From: Collinsella sp. | GTDB lineage: Bacteria > Actinomycetota > Coriobacteriia > Coriobacteriales > Coriobacteriaceae | Assembly: GCA_019419625.1 (NCBI GenBank) | Contig: DXZO01000019.1 | Span: 12,937-59,519, forward strand | Length of the DNA: 46,583 nt | Direction of reading: 5' to 3' | In this document: in pieces, positions 23,184 through 32,212 of the stretch | How the letters are laid out: each line of letters begins with the position of its first letter | How positions within the stretch are numbered: position 1 is the stretch's first letter | The notes under the pieces: generated by a model | The model's database searches: none | Told to the model about the DNA's origin: nothing | The model's input: the letters and a program-made list of their open reading frames with translations, nothing else | Translations under genes and position numbers: made by a program

Positions 23184-25238
23184 TTACATAATGCCGCAGA
23201 ACGCGAGCAGCATGTCGATGAGCTTGATGAATACGAACGGGGCAACGATGCCGCCCAGACCCCACACGAGCAGGTTGTGGGTCAGCAGCTGTCCGGACGG
23301 GACCTCGCGGTACTTAACGCCCTTCAGCGCGGCCGGAATCAGCGCGACGATAACGAGCGCGTTATAGATGATGGCCGAAAGAACCGCGGACAGCGGGCTT
23401 GCCAGACCGAGGATGTTAAGCGCGCCAAGGCCCGGGTAGATCGGCGAGAACAGGGCCGGGATGATAGCGAAGTACTTCGCCACGTCGTTGGCCACCGAGA
23501 AGGTCGTGAGCGAACCGCGGGTCATGAGCAGCTGCTTGCCAATACGCACGACCTCGATGAGCTTGGTGGGGCTGGAGTCGAGGTCGACCATGTTGCCGGC
23601 CTCCTTGGCAGCCTGGGTGCCCGTGTTCATGGCCACGGCGACGTCCGCCTGGGCCAGAGCGGGCGCGTCGTTGGTGCCGTCGCCGGTCATGGCGACCAGG
23701 TGGCCCTCACGCTGGAACTCGCGGATCTTCTCGAGCTTGCCTTCAGGGGTGGCCTCGGCCAGAAAGTCGTCAACGCCGGCCTCGGCGGCGATTGCCGCGG
23801 CGGTGAGCGGGTTGTCGCCCGTCACCATGATGGTCTTGATGCCCATCTTGCGCAGGTCGGCGAACTTCTCCTTAACGCCGGACTTGATGATGTCCTTGAG
23901 GTACACAACGCCCAGCACGCGGCAGTTCTTAGTCACGACCAGCGGGGTGCCGCCGGCCTTGGCGATGCGTTCGACGGCCTCGTCGCACTCCTGGGAGAAC
24001 ACGCCGCCGGCTGCCTCCACATAGGTGCGCACGGAATCGGCAGCGCCCTTGCGAATCTCATTGCCCTCGTAGTTCACGCCGGACATACGCGTTGCCGCGG
24101 TGAACGGGATGAACTCCATGCCCTTATCCTCGAGTGTGCGGCCGCGCAGACCGAACTGCTCCTTGGCGAGCACGACGATGGAACGGCCCTCGGGGGTCTC
24201 GTCGGCCAGCGAGGAAAGCTGGGCGGCATCGGCCAGCTCCGCGGGATCGACGCCGTCGACCGGGATGAACTCGGCGGCTTGGCGGTTACCCAGGGTGATG
24301 GTGCCGGTCTTGTCGAGCATGAGGATGTCGACGTCGCCGGCGGCCTCGATGGCGCGGCCGGACATGGCCAACACGTTGGCCTCGTTCAGACGGCTCATGC
24401 CGGCGATGCCGATGGCGGACAGAAGGGCGCCGATGGTAGTGGGAGCCAGGCACACGAGCAGCGCCACGAGCGTGGTCACGGCCGTGGGGTTGACCATGTC
24501 GTTAAGACCGGACGAGAAGCAGGAGTAACAATACAGGGCCAACGTGACTAGGATAAAGACGATGGAGAGGGCCACCAGGAAGATCTCCAGAGCAATCTCG
24601 TTAGGGGTCTTCTTACGCGCGGCACCCTCGACCATCGCGATCATCTTGTCCAGGAAGCTCTGGCCGGGCTCGCTGGAGATCTTGACGATGATCCAGTCGG
24701 ACAGCACCGTGGTACCGCCGGTAACGGCAGAGCGGTCGCCGCCGCTCTCGCGGACCACGGGGGCGGACTCGCCGGTGATGGCGGACTCGTCAACGGAGGC
24801 AGCGCCCTCGATGACGTCGCCGTCGCCGGGAATCTGCTCGCCGGCGCGTACGATCACCAGGTCGCCGCGCGTGAGCTCGGTGCCGGGAACGACGGTGAAG
24901 TGCTCCTTGTCCTCAACGGACTCGATGCGATGGGCCTCGACATCCTTCTTGGCCGCACGCAGGGAATCGGCCTGGGCCTTACCGCGGCCCTCGGCAAGCG
25001 CCTCGGCGAAGTTCGAGAACAGGTCGGTGAGCCACAGGATGACCGCGATGGCGACCACATAGTAAGTGGGCACACCCGCGTCCTGCACACCGAAGATGGA
25101 AGCGACGGCCAGGACGGAGGTCATGACGGCGGAAAGCCACACCAGGAACATGACCGGGTTTTGAATCTGGACGCGAGGATCCAGCTTGGCAAACGAGTCG
25201 CGGACCGCGCGGCCCATCATGTCTTTTTGCATAGTCAT
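23184..25238 (-). CDS. kdpB: Potassium-transporting P-type ATPase B chain KdpB
   Basis: A 684-residue P-type ATPase, the usual KdpB length. It carries the phosphorylated Asp in MLDKTGTIT, TGES in the actuator domain (SAITGESAPV) and GDGTNDAPAL in the hinge. These drive potassium uptake by KdpA at very low external potassium. The ATG at 25236-25238 is preferred: GGAGG lies ten bases upstream. An in-frame ATG two codons later is also possible. It lies 16 bases after kdpA. Confidence 0.97.
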   Translation of the reverse strand: MTMQKDMMGRAVRDSFAKLDPRVQIQNPVMFLVWLSAVMTSVLAVASIFGVQDAGVPTYYVVAIAVILWLTDLFSNFAEALAEGRGKAQADSLRAAKKDVEAHRIESVEDKEHFTVVPGTELTRGDLVIVRAGEQIPGDGDVIEGAASVDESAITGESAPVVRESGGDRSAVTGGTTVLSDWIIVKISSEPGQSFLDKMIAMVEGAARKKTPNEIALEIFLVALSIVFILVTLALYCYSCFSSGLNDMVNPTAVTTLVALLVCLAPTTIGALLSAIGIAGMSRLNEANVLAMSGRAIEAAGDVDILMLDKTGTITLGNRQAAEFIPVDGVDPAELADAAQLSSLADETPEGRSIVVLAKEQFGLRGRTLEDKGMEFIPFTAATRMSGVNYEGNEIRKGAADSVRTYVEAAGGVFSQECDEAVERIAKAGGTPLVVTKNCRVLGVVYLKDIIKSGVKEKFADLRKMGIKTIMVTGDNPLTAAAIAAEAGVDDFLAEATPEGKLEKIREFQREGHLVAMTGDGTNDAPALAQADVAVAMNTGTQAAKEAGNMVDLDSSPTKLIEVVRIGKQLLMTRGSLTTFSVANDVAKYFAIIPALFSPIYPGLGALNILGLASPLSAVLSAIIYNALVIVALIPAALKGVKYREVPSGQLLTHNLLVWGLGGIVAPFVFIKLIDMLLAFCGIM

Positions 25239-25254
25239 AAATCTGCGCCCTCCT

Positions 25255-27078
25255 TTACGCAATCATCTGGAAGAACTCGGCAACGGGGCCAAGCGCCAGG
25301 GCCGGGAAGAAGCTCAGGGCACCGATCAGTAGAACGATGAACACGAGCAGGAATACGAACATGCCGTTGGTGGTGGACAGGGTACCGGCGCTCTCGGCGA
25401 CCTTACCCTTCTTGGCCAGCGAGCCGGCGATAGCCAGCGTACCGATGATGGGCATGAAGCGGGCGAACAGCATCTCGAGGCCGAGCATGACGTTGATCCA
25501 GGGAATGTTGCAGTTCATACCTGCAAACGCCGAGCCGTTGTTGCCGCCGCATGAGGTGAAGGCATACAGCACCTCGGAGAAGCCGTGCGCGCCACCATTG
25601 TTGAGCTGGTCGGCAAGACCGGGCACCATGCAGGCGATGGCCGAGCACACCAGAATGGCAAACGGAGTTGCCAGGCACAGGACAACTGCCCAGCGCATCT
25701 CGCCCGGCTCGATCTTCTTGCCCAGGAACTCAGGCGTGCGTCCGACCATGAGGCCGGCGATGAACACTGTGAGGATGGCGAAGCCGATCATGCCGTACAG
25801 GCCGCAGCCCACGCCGCCGAACACCACCTCGCCCAGCGCTATCTGGAGCATCTGGACAAACCCGCCGAGCGGGGTGTAGGAGTCGTGCATGGAGTTGACC
25901 GAGCCGTTGGAAGCAGCCGTCGTGAAAACGGACCAGGTGGAAGAGGAGGCGATGCCAAAGCGGCTCTCCTTGCCCTCCATGTTGCCGCCCGCCTGGCCAT
26001 CGGTCATCTCGATATTGACCGCGCCGCCATCTGCCAGCTGCGGCGTACCCATATGCTCGTTAACGGCGATGATGCCGGTAAAGACCACGAGCAGGATAAG
26101 CATCGCCGCGAAGATGGCCTTGCCCTGCCTGGCATTCTTGACACCGATGCCGAAGGTGAAGCAGCAGGCGACCGGAATCAGCAGCAAGCTGGTCATCTCG
26201 ATGATGTTGGTGAAGGCATTGGGGTTCTCATACGGATGCGCAGAGTTCGCGCCGAAGAAGCCGCCGCCGTTGGTGCCGGACTGCTTGATGGCGACCTGAG
26301 GAGCCGCAGGACCCTGGGGCAGGAACTGCTCGGTGACCACGCGCGCGCCCTCGACAACCTTGCCGTCGACCTTGACCGTATCGCCCTCGATCTGGGCGCC
26401 GTCGATGACGCTCCAGCCGCCGCCTGCATTAGGCTGGACAGCGACGGGCTCTACGAGCTCAGCCTTCTGAGCCGGCTGGAAGTTGGAGATGACGCCACCG
26501 GCAGCCAGGCAGATGCCGAACACGAGGTTCAGCGGGATGAGCACATACAGGACGGTGCGGGTGAGGTCGACCCAGAAGGAACCCAGACCCTGCTCCTTGA
26601 CCTGACGGAAGCCGCGAATCAGCGCGAACATGACCGCGATACCGGTGCCAGCGGAAACGAAGTTCTGCACGGTGAGGCCCATGAACTGCACAAGGTAGGA
26701 CAGGGTGGTCTCACCGGAATAGGATTGCCAATTGGTGTTGGTTATGAAGGAAGCGGCCGTATTGAACGACAGGTCCCATGACACACCCGGCAGGTGCTGG
26801 GGATTGCCCGGCAAGAAGGACTGAAGCGCCTGGAGTGCCACAAGGGCCACGAGGCCGATCCCCGAAAAGACCAGCACGCTCGCCAGATAGCGCCTACACC
26901 CCATCTGCTCTGCCGCGTCGATGCGAAGCAGACGATAGACGCCACGCTCCACAGGAGCAATCACAGGCGACAGGAACGTATGCTCGCCATCCATGATATG
27001 GGCCATGAACCGACCGAGCGGAACGGCCAGGACGACGAGCACGGCAAAGTACAAGATGTACTGAATCGCAGCGTCCAT
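25255..27078 (-). CDS. kdpA: Potassium-transporting ATPase A chain KdpA
   Basis: A 607-residue channel-like subunit with about ten membrane helices. The four selectivity-filter repeats can be seen around TNTNWQSYSGE, GTNGGGFFG, FTSCGGNNGSAF and the NGMF region near the end. It binds and passes potassium, driven by KdpB. The ATG at 27076-27078 lies three bases after the kdpF stop, with GGAG 13 bases upstream inside kdpF. Confidence 0.97.
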   Translation of the reverse strand: MDAAIQYILYFAVLVVLAVPLGRFMAHIMDGEHTFLSPVIAPVERGVYRLLRIDAAEQMGCRRYLASVLVFSGIGLVALVALQALQSFLPGNPQHLPGVSWDLSFNTAASFITNTNWQSYSGETTLSYLVQFMGLTVQNFVSAGTGIAVMFALIRGFRQVKEQGLGSFWVDLTRTVLYVLIPLNLVFGICLAAGGVISNFQPAQKAELVEPVAVQPNAGGGWSVIDGAQIEGDTVKVDGKVVEGARVVTEQFLPQGPAAPQVAIKQSGTNGGGFFGANSAHPYENPNAFTNIIEMTSLLLIPVACCFTFGIGVKNARQGKAIFAAMLILLVVFTGIIAVNEHMGTPQLADGGAVNIEMTDGQAGGNMEGKESRFGIASSSTWSVFTTAASNGSVNSMHDSYTPLGGFVQMLQIALGEVVFGGVGCGLYGMIGFAILTVFIAGLMVGRTPEFLGKKIEPGEMRWAVVLCLATPFAILVCSAIACMVPGLADQLNNGGAHGFSEVLYAFTSCGGNNGSAFAGMNCNIPWINVMLGLEMLFARFMPIIGTLAIAGSLAKKGKVAESAGTLSTTNGMFVFLLVFIVLLIGALSFFPALALGPVAEFFQMIA

Positions 27079-27081
27079 AGT

Positions 27082-27168
27082 TTACGAATCACTCCTCATC
27101 AGAATGTAGATGTAATAGATAAGGAGTCCAATGCAGACGACTCCGATAATGGGAATGAGGATGTCCAT
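27082..27168 (-). CDS. kdpF: KdpF small membrane subunit
   Basis: A 28-residue, single-helix protein (MDILIPIIGVVCIGLLIYYI then YILMRSDS), close to the 29 residues of E. coli KdpF. It stabilises the KdpABC complex. It lies directly before kdpA in the normal position and is often missed by annotation. AAAGGGG precedes the ATG at 27166-27168. Confidence 0.85.
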   Translation of the reverse strand: MDILIPIIGVVCIGLLIYYIYILMRSDS

Positions 27169-27247
27169 TACCGCCCCTTTCACGCGCGGTCCGATGTCTC
27201 GGACGCCTGCTCTCGCAAGCGCCTGGGGACAGTAAACGCTTCTAGAG

Positions 27248-27300
27248 ATTAAAGAGGCGTGAGGGCCGGGGCTCACGACCTTAAGATGCCGTAAAGATGC
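27248..27300 (-). promoter_or_regulatory. Putative KdpE site and kdpF promoter
   Basis: On the minus strand the word GCATCTT occurs twice (27294-27300 and 27283-27289), 11 bases apart. That is the spacing of tandem half-sites for OmpR/KdpE-type dimers. TTTAAT (27248-27253) is a good -10 further downstream. The site lies between the divergent kdpFABC and kdpDE operons. Confidence 0.5.
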
Positions 27301-27333
27301 AGGTAGAAAGCACTATTGCGGCTGCAGTGCGCC

Positions 27334-27339
27334 TATACT
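27334..27339 (+). promoter_or_regulatory. -10 element of kdpDE
   Basis: TATACT lies 73 bases before the kdpD start codon. No good -35 is seen at the proper distance, which would fit an activated promoter. Confidence 0.35.
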
Positions 27340-27411
27340 CGACCTCGCGAGCATACAGTGGCGTTCTCACCGCGTATGCACACATGGACAACGTTTCAGA
27401 AAGGCTACGCT

Positions 27412-30147
27412 ATGCAGCGCGACGCATCGGACACTCGCGTCAATCCAGACCTCATCCTCAAGGCAATTGAGAAAGACGAGGTCGCCGATGACGCTCGAAC
27501 CAGCCGGGGACACCTCAAGATTTTCTTTGGCTACGCTGCTGGTGCAGGCAAAACCTATGCGATGCTTCAAGCCGCCCACGCCGCCAAGCGGCGAGGTGTC
27601 GACGTCGTCGCGGGATACATCGAGCCGCACGAACGTCCGGCAACTGCCCATCTTGCACAAGGGCTTGAGAACGTGCCCTGTAAACTCATCAAGCACAACG
27701 GCATTACGCTCAGCGAGTTCGATCTAGATGCGGCTATCGAACGCGCCCCTCAGCTCATCCTTGTCGACGAGCTCGCCCATACGAATGCGCCGGGGTCTCG
27801 CCACGACAAACGCTATCAAGACGTCGAGGAACTTCTACATGCAGGCATCGACGTCTATACGACCGTGAACGTTCAGCATATCGAGAGCCTAAACGACATG
27901 GTTGCATCCATCACCGGCGTTGTCGTTAGCGAACGAATCCCCGACCGCATCTTCGATGATGCCGACCAGGTCGAGCTCGTTGACATAGAGCCCGAAGACC
28001 TACTTGAGCGCCTTCGCGCCGGCCTCGTCTACCGTCCCGCACAAGCCGAGCGAGCGCAACAGCATTTTTTTACCGTCGAGAACCTCACCGCACTCCGAGA
28101 AATCGCGCTGCGCCGCTGCGCCGATCGCACCGGCCACCTTACAGACGCCGCACGCGTGCTGGGAAACCGTGACTACTACACCAGGGAGCGTATCTTAGTC
28201 TGTGTCTCCCCGGCGCCGACCAATCCCCGCATCGTCCGTGCCGCCGCACGCATGGCGAAAGCGTTTCGCAGCGAGCTCGTCGCCCTGTTCGTAGAGAGCC
28301 CGCGCACGCAAGCCATGAGCGATGATGAGCGCGCCAAGCTTGCAGCCAATATCGCCCTAGCCGAGCAGCTCGGAGCACATATGGAAACCGTCTATGGCGA
28401 CGACGTCGCGTTTCAGATCTCCGAGTTCGCGCGCCTGTCGGGTATTTCGAAGATCGTCATGGGGCGCACGGGCGAGCGCAGCAGCGTCCGTCAGGCCCTC
28501 TTCGGCCGCAAATCTCTCGTAGAGCAGCTCATAGCATTCGCCCCGAACCTCGACATTTACATCATTCCAGACCAGTCGACTCCGCCCTCCCGGCCCAAAG
28601 GACGCCGCCGTGCGCTCGCCCTGCAGCCGCCCAGCAGCCGAGACGTGCTTCGCACGCTGACCCTCTCTCTTGTCGCCACGGCGATCGGCACGGCTTTCCG
28701 CCATCTGGGATTTGCCGATTCCAGCATCATATCCCTCTATATCCTCACGGCCCTGCTGACCGCCGTCACCACGACGGGGCGTATCTGCACGATCGTATCG
28801 AGCGTGCTCTCTGTAGTGCTTTACAACTTCTGCTTCGTCACGCCTCTGTTTTCGCTCGCCAGCTACGACCGAAGCTATCTGGTCACGTTCGGCATCATGT
28901 TCGCTACCGCTATGGTCGCCGGCGAGTTAACTGCGCGCATCGCCGACAACGCCCGTACCTCCGCCGAGAACGCATTCAAAACGCGCGTACTCCTCGAAAC
29001 GAACCAGCTCTTGCAGCAAGCCCATAGCGCGGAGGAGTGCGCCCGCGTCGCCATGAACCAACTCATCAAACTGCTAAAACTCGACGTGGTCTTCTACACC
29101 GCCGAACACGGCACGCTCGGCAAGACGCTCTATGAGTCCGCTGGCACCGAAAACCGATCCGTGTCGCTGTTCACCGACTACGAGCGCGCTGTTGCAACCT
29201 GGACCTACACCAACAACAAGCGCGCGGGCGCAAGCACGCGGACCCTGCCCGAGGCGCGCTGCCTCTACCTCGCGGTTCGCACCGGCGACAAGGTATTCGG
29301 TGTCATCGGCATCGACCTGGAGGGGCGCGAGATCGAAGCCTTCGAGCATTCGATCGTCCTATCTATCGTAGGCGAATGCGCCTTGGCGCTCGAAAGCGAC
29401 CGGGCGGCGCAAGAGCGCGAAGAGGCTGCGGTCTTGGCGAAAAACGAGCAGCTGCGCGCCAACCTTTTGCGCTCCATCGGCCACGATTTGAGGACACCCC
29501 TCACGGCTATATCCGGATCTGCGGCAATCCTTCGGAAGAGCGACGAGAAGCTCAGCCTCGAACAACGCTGCGATCTTGCCGATGCCATCTACGACGACTC
29601 CCTCTGGCTTATCGATACCGTGGAGAACCTCCTCGCCATCACACGCGTCGAGGACGGCACCATTCACCTCAACTTCACATCCGAGCTCATCGACGAAGTC
29701 ATCGAGGCCGCCCTCAGCCATGTCGCCCAAGCATCGCATGGACGTACCGTCACCATCGAGCACACTGACGACATCCTGCTGGTACGCATCGACGTCCATC
29801 TCATCATGCAGGTGCTTACGAATCTCATCATGAACGCCTTCAAATACACGCCCGAGGACTCGACTGTCACCATCAGTGCACGTCGCGAGGGTGCGTTCGT
29901 CGTGGTGGACGTCGCAGACGATGGGCCGGGTGTGGCAGACTGCGACAAGCCTCATATCTTTGAGCGCTTCTTCACCTCAAGCAATACGCGGCCCGTGGAT
30001 TCGCGTCGAAGCATCGGCCTTGGGCTGTCGCTCTGCCGCTCCATCGTGGAGGCGCATGGCGGCGTCATCGAAGCTCGCGACAAGCACCCCCATGGGGCCG
30101 TCTTCCGTTTTACCCTGCCCGCCGAGGAGATCGAGATTCATGAATAA
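27412..30147 (+). CDS. kdpD: Potassium sensor histidine kinase KdpD
   Basis: A 911-residue KdpD of full length. The N-terminal KdpD domain has Walker A (GYAAGAGKT) and VDELAHTNAPGSRH. A USP-like domain follows (ILVCVSPAPTNPRIVRAAARMA split around TNPR). Four membrane helices lie at about 415-510, then a GAF-like region. The kinase core has the phospho-His in IGHDLRTPLTAI, the N box NAFKYTP and GLGLSLCRS. It senses potassium limitation and phosphorylates KdpE. ATG 27412 follows AGAAAGG. The longer open frame upstream runs through the promoter. It overlaps kdpE by eight bases. Confidence 0.95.
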   Translation: MQRDASDTRVNPDLILKAIEKDEVADDARTSRGHLKIFFGYAAGAGKTYAMLQAAHAAKRRGVDVVAGYIEPHERPATAHLAQGLENVPCKLIKHNGITLSEFDLDAAIERAPQLILVDELAHTNAPGSRHDKRYQDVEELLHAGIDVYTTVNVQHIESLNDMVASITGVVVSERIPDRIFDDADQVELVDIEPEDLLERLRAGLVYRPAQAERAQQHFFTVENLTALREIALRRCADRTGHLTDAARVLGNRDYYTRERILVCVSPAPTNPRIVRAAARMAKAFRSELVALFVESPRTQAMSDDERAKLAANIALAEQLGAHMETVYGDDVAFQISEFARLSGISKIVMGRTGERSSVRQALFGRKSLVEQLIAFAPNLDIYIIPDQSTPPSRPKGRRRALALQPPSSRDVLRTLTLSLVATAIGTAFRHLGFADSSIISLYILTALLTAVTTTGRICTIVSSVLSVVLYNFCFVTPLFSLASYDRSYLVTFGIMFATAMVAGELTARIADNARTSAENAFKTRVLLETNQLLQQAHSAEECARVAMNQLIKLLKLDVVFYTAEHGTLGKTLYESAGTENRSVSLFTDYERAVATWTYTNNKRAGASTRTLPEARCLYLAVRTGDKVFGVIGIDLEGREIEAFEHSIVLSIVGECALALESDRAAQEREEAAVLAKNEQLRANLLRSIGHDLRTPLTAISGSAAILRKSDEKLSLEQRCDLADAIYDDSLWLIDTVENLLAITRVEDGTIHLNFTSELIDEVIEAALSHVAQASHGRTVTIEHTDDILLVRIDVHLIMQVLTNLIMNAFKYTPEDSTVTISARREGAFVVVDVADDGPGVADCDKPHIFERFFTSSNTRPVDSRRSIGLGLSLCRSIVEAHGGVIEARDKHPHGAVFRFTLPAEEIEIHE

Positions 30148-30844
30148 TGCCGCTAAGCCACGCATCCTCCTGGTCGAAGATGACCTGACCGTTCAAAACC
30201 TCGTTTCGACTGCGCTTGACCTCCACGGCTACGTCGTGAGCAAGGTTTGCAACGGCCAGGCCGCCATCATGGATGCGGTGTCGCACGGCCCCAGCCTCAT
30301 CATGCTCGACCTCGGCCTTCCCGACATTGACGGTATCGAGGTCATCACGAAGATCCGAAGCTGGTCGGCAGTCCCCATTATCGTCATTTCGGCGCGCTCC
30401 GAAGATTCCGACAAGATTGCAGCACTTGACGCAGGGGCAGACGACTACCTCACCAAGCCCTTTTCTGTGGATGAGTTGCTCGCGCGCGTCCGTGCGAATT
30501 TGAGGCGCTCCTCGATGGCGTCGAGCGAGTCGACAGAAGCGAGCACGTTCGACAACGGTCCGCTGCATATCGACTACGCCGCGGGATACGCGACGAAAGA
30601 CGGGCGCGAGCTCTCGCTCACCCCAACCGAGTACAAATTGCTCGTCCTTCTGGCGAAAAACATCGACAAGGTGCTCACCCACACCTTCATCACCCGCGAG
30701 ATATGGGGCACGAGCTGGGACAGCGATCTGGCGAGCCTGCGCGTGTTCATGCGCACCCTGCGCAAGAAGATCGAGGCAGACCCCTCTCACCCCAAGATGA
30801 TTCAGACGCACATGGGTGTCGGGTACCGCATGCAGCGCCTCTAA
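30140..30844 (+). CDS. kdpE: Response regulator KdpE
   Basis: A 234-residue OmpR-type response regulator. The receiver is canonical: acidic pair in LLVEDD, phospho-Asp in LIMLDLGLPD, and Lys in YLTKPF. The C-terminal winged helix ends HMGVGYRM. It activates kdpFABC. ATG 30140 overlaps the kdpD end by eight bases (ATGAATAA), implying translational coupling. A 63-nt element follows almost at once. Confidence 0.95.
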   Translation: MNNAAKPRILLVEDDLTVQNLVSTALDLHGYVVSKVCNGQAAIMDAVSHGPSLIMLDLGLPDIDGIEVITKIRSWSAVPIIVISARSEDSDKIAALDAGADDYLTKPFSVDELLARVRANLRRSSMASSESTEASTFDNGPLHIDYAAGYATKDGRELSLTPTEYKLLVLLAKNIDKVLTHTFITREIWGTSWDSDLASLRVFMRTLRKKIEADPSHPKMIQTHMGVGYRMQRL

Positions 30845-30862
30845 CTCCACCCCACAAAAAAG

Positions 30863-30925
30863 TTGCGGTGGAATACGGAGTAGATGAGGCCTTTGACAGC
30901 CAAAACAGTCCGTATTTCACCGCAA
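30863..30925. repeat. 63-nt palindromic element, copy D
   Basis: The arms are 30861-30879 and 30909-30927, with one wobble, and the loop is nearly that of copy C. An outer pair, CTAACTCCA (30841-30849) with TGGAGTTAG (30939-30947), contains the stop codons of both convergent genes, kdpE and the oxidoreductase. In this place it probably acts as a bidirectional transcript end. Confidence 0.88.
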
Positions 30926-30943
30926 CTGATGGGTGGGATGGAG

Positions 30944-32161
30944 TTAGAGGCCCAGGTAGCTAGTCATGCCTTCGACGGCGAGCTTGGCGCCGGCTACGGC
31001 ATGGACCACGGTGAGCGGGCCGTTGACCACGTCGCCGGCGGCAAAGACGCCCGGCACGGTGGTCATGCCGCACTCATCGACCGAAAGAAGACCGCGATGG
31101 TCGGTCTCCAGACCGCCCGTCGTAAGCACCAGCTTGTCCTTAGGCACTTGCGAGGCCGCAATCACAACCGTGTCGGCGGGCACATGGTCAAGTTCTTCCT
31201 CGTAGCCCACCACGTTGTCGTCCTCGTCAAAGATAGCCGTCTCGAACACCGGACCGTTATCGTCGATGGCGCAGATCGCCTTGCCGCGCACGATCTCGGC
31301 ACCGTCAAGCTCGGTCAGCTCCACCTCGTCATCGATGGCCGAGATATGGCGCGATCGGGCATACACGGTAACCTTGCGAGCGCCCGAGCGCAGAGCCGTG
31401 CGGGCAACATCCATGGCCACGTTGCCGGCGCCGATAACCGCCACGTTCTGACCGATCGCCACGCTCGTGGGATCGACCAGGTAATCGATACCAAACAGTA
31501 CGTTACCACGCGACTCGCCGGGAATACCCAGCTTGCGGGCGCGCCAGGTACCGGTGCCGACAAAGACCGCATCGTAGCCGTCGCGCAACAGGTCGTCGAT
31601 ATGCAGCGCGCCGCCAATGGTGGTCGAGGGACGGACGCGTACGCCAAGCGAGCACATCACGTAACGGTACTTTTGCACGAGAGCACGGGGCAGGCGAAAC
31701 TCGGGGATGCCGTACTCCAGCACGCCGCCGATCTCGGGGCGTTGCTCAAACACCGTGACGGCACAGCCCAGCTGGGCCATCTTAATGGCCACGGTAATGC
31801 CGGCAGGACCGGAACCGACCACGGCAACCTGCTTGCCGCACGACGGCGCAGGCTTCCACTCCTTACGATCCAAATATGCCGTTGAGATATAGTTCTCGAT
31901 GCTCGAGAAGTGCACCGGCGCACCCTTGCGGCCCTGGATGCACGCGCCCTCGCACTGACCCGAATGGTTGCAGATCATGGAGCAGACCGCGCTCATGGGG
32001 TTGTTCTGGAACAGCAGCTCACCTGCCTCTTCCAGACGGCGCTGCTTAAACAGGTCGATGACCTGCGGAATAGGCGTCTGCACCGGGCGGCCCTTAAGCT
32101 GGCAGAACGCCTTCTTGCACCCAAGGCAACGGTTCGCTTCCTCAACAATATGAATAGCCAT
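30944..32161 (-). CDS. NAD(P)-dependent oxidoreductase, GltD/NfnB-like
   Basis: A 405-residue flavoprotein resembling the small subunit of glutamate synthase and NfnB. The N-terminal cluster region reads RCLGCKKAFCQLKGRPV, where relatives end KCPV, so the fourth Cys of the first cluster is missing. The second cluster motif (CSMICNHSGQCEGAC) is intact. FAD (VAVVGSGPAGITVAIKMA) and NADPH (VAVIGAGNVAMDVART) folds follow, and AAGDVVNGP is typical. No large subunit is nearby. It is 51 bases after the TIM-barrel gene on the same strand, so it may belong to the GH105 operon. ATG 32159-32161 follows GAGGGG. The reaction is unknown. Confidence 0.82.
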   Translation of the reverse strand: MAIHIVEEANRCLGCKKAFCQLKGRPVQTPIPQVIDLFKQRRLEEAGELLFQNNPMSAVCSMICNHSGQCEGACIQGRKGAPVHFSSIENYISTAYLDRKEWKPAPSCGKQVAVVGSGPAGITVAIKMAQLGCAVTVFEQRPEIGGVLEYGIPEFRLPRALVQKYRYVMCSLGVRVRPSTTIGGALHIDDLLRDGYDAVFVGTGTWRARKLGIPGESRGNVLFGIDYLVDPTSVAIGQNVAVIGAGNVAMDVARTALRSGARKVTVYARSRHISAIDDEVELTELDGAEIVRGKAICAIDDNGPVFETAIFDEDDNVVGYEEELDHVPADTVVIAASQVPKDKLVLTTGGLETDHRGLLSVDECGMTTVPGVFAAGDVVNGPLTVVHAVAGAKLAVEGMTSYLGL

Positions 32162-32212
32162 CGGTACCCCTCTTGAACCTCTACGGCAATCTCTTTCGCC
32201 CAGCCTGTTTCG

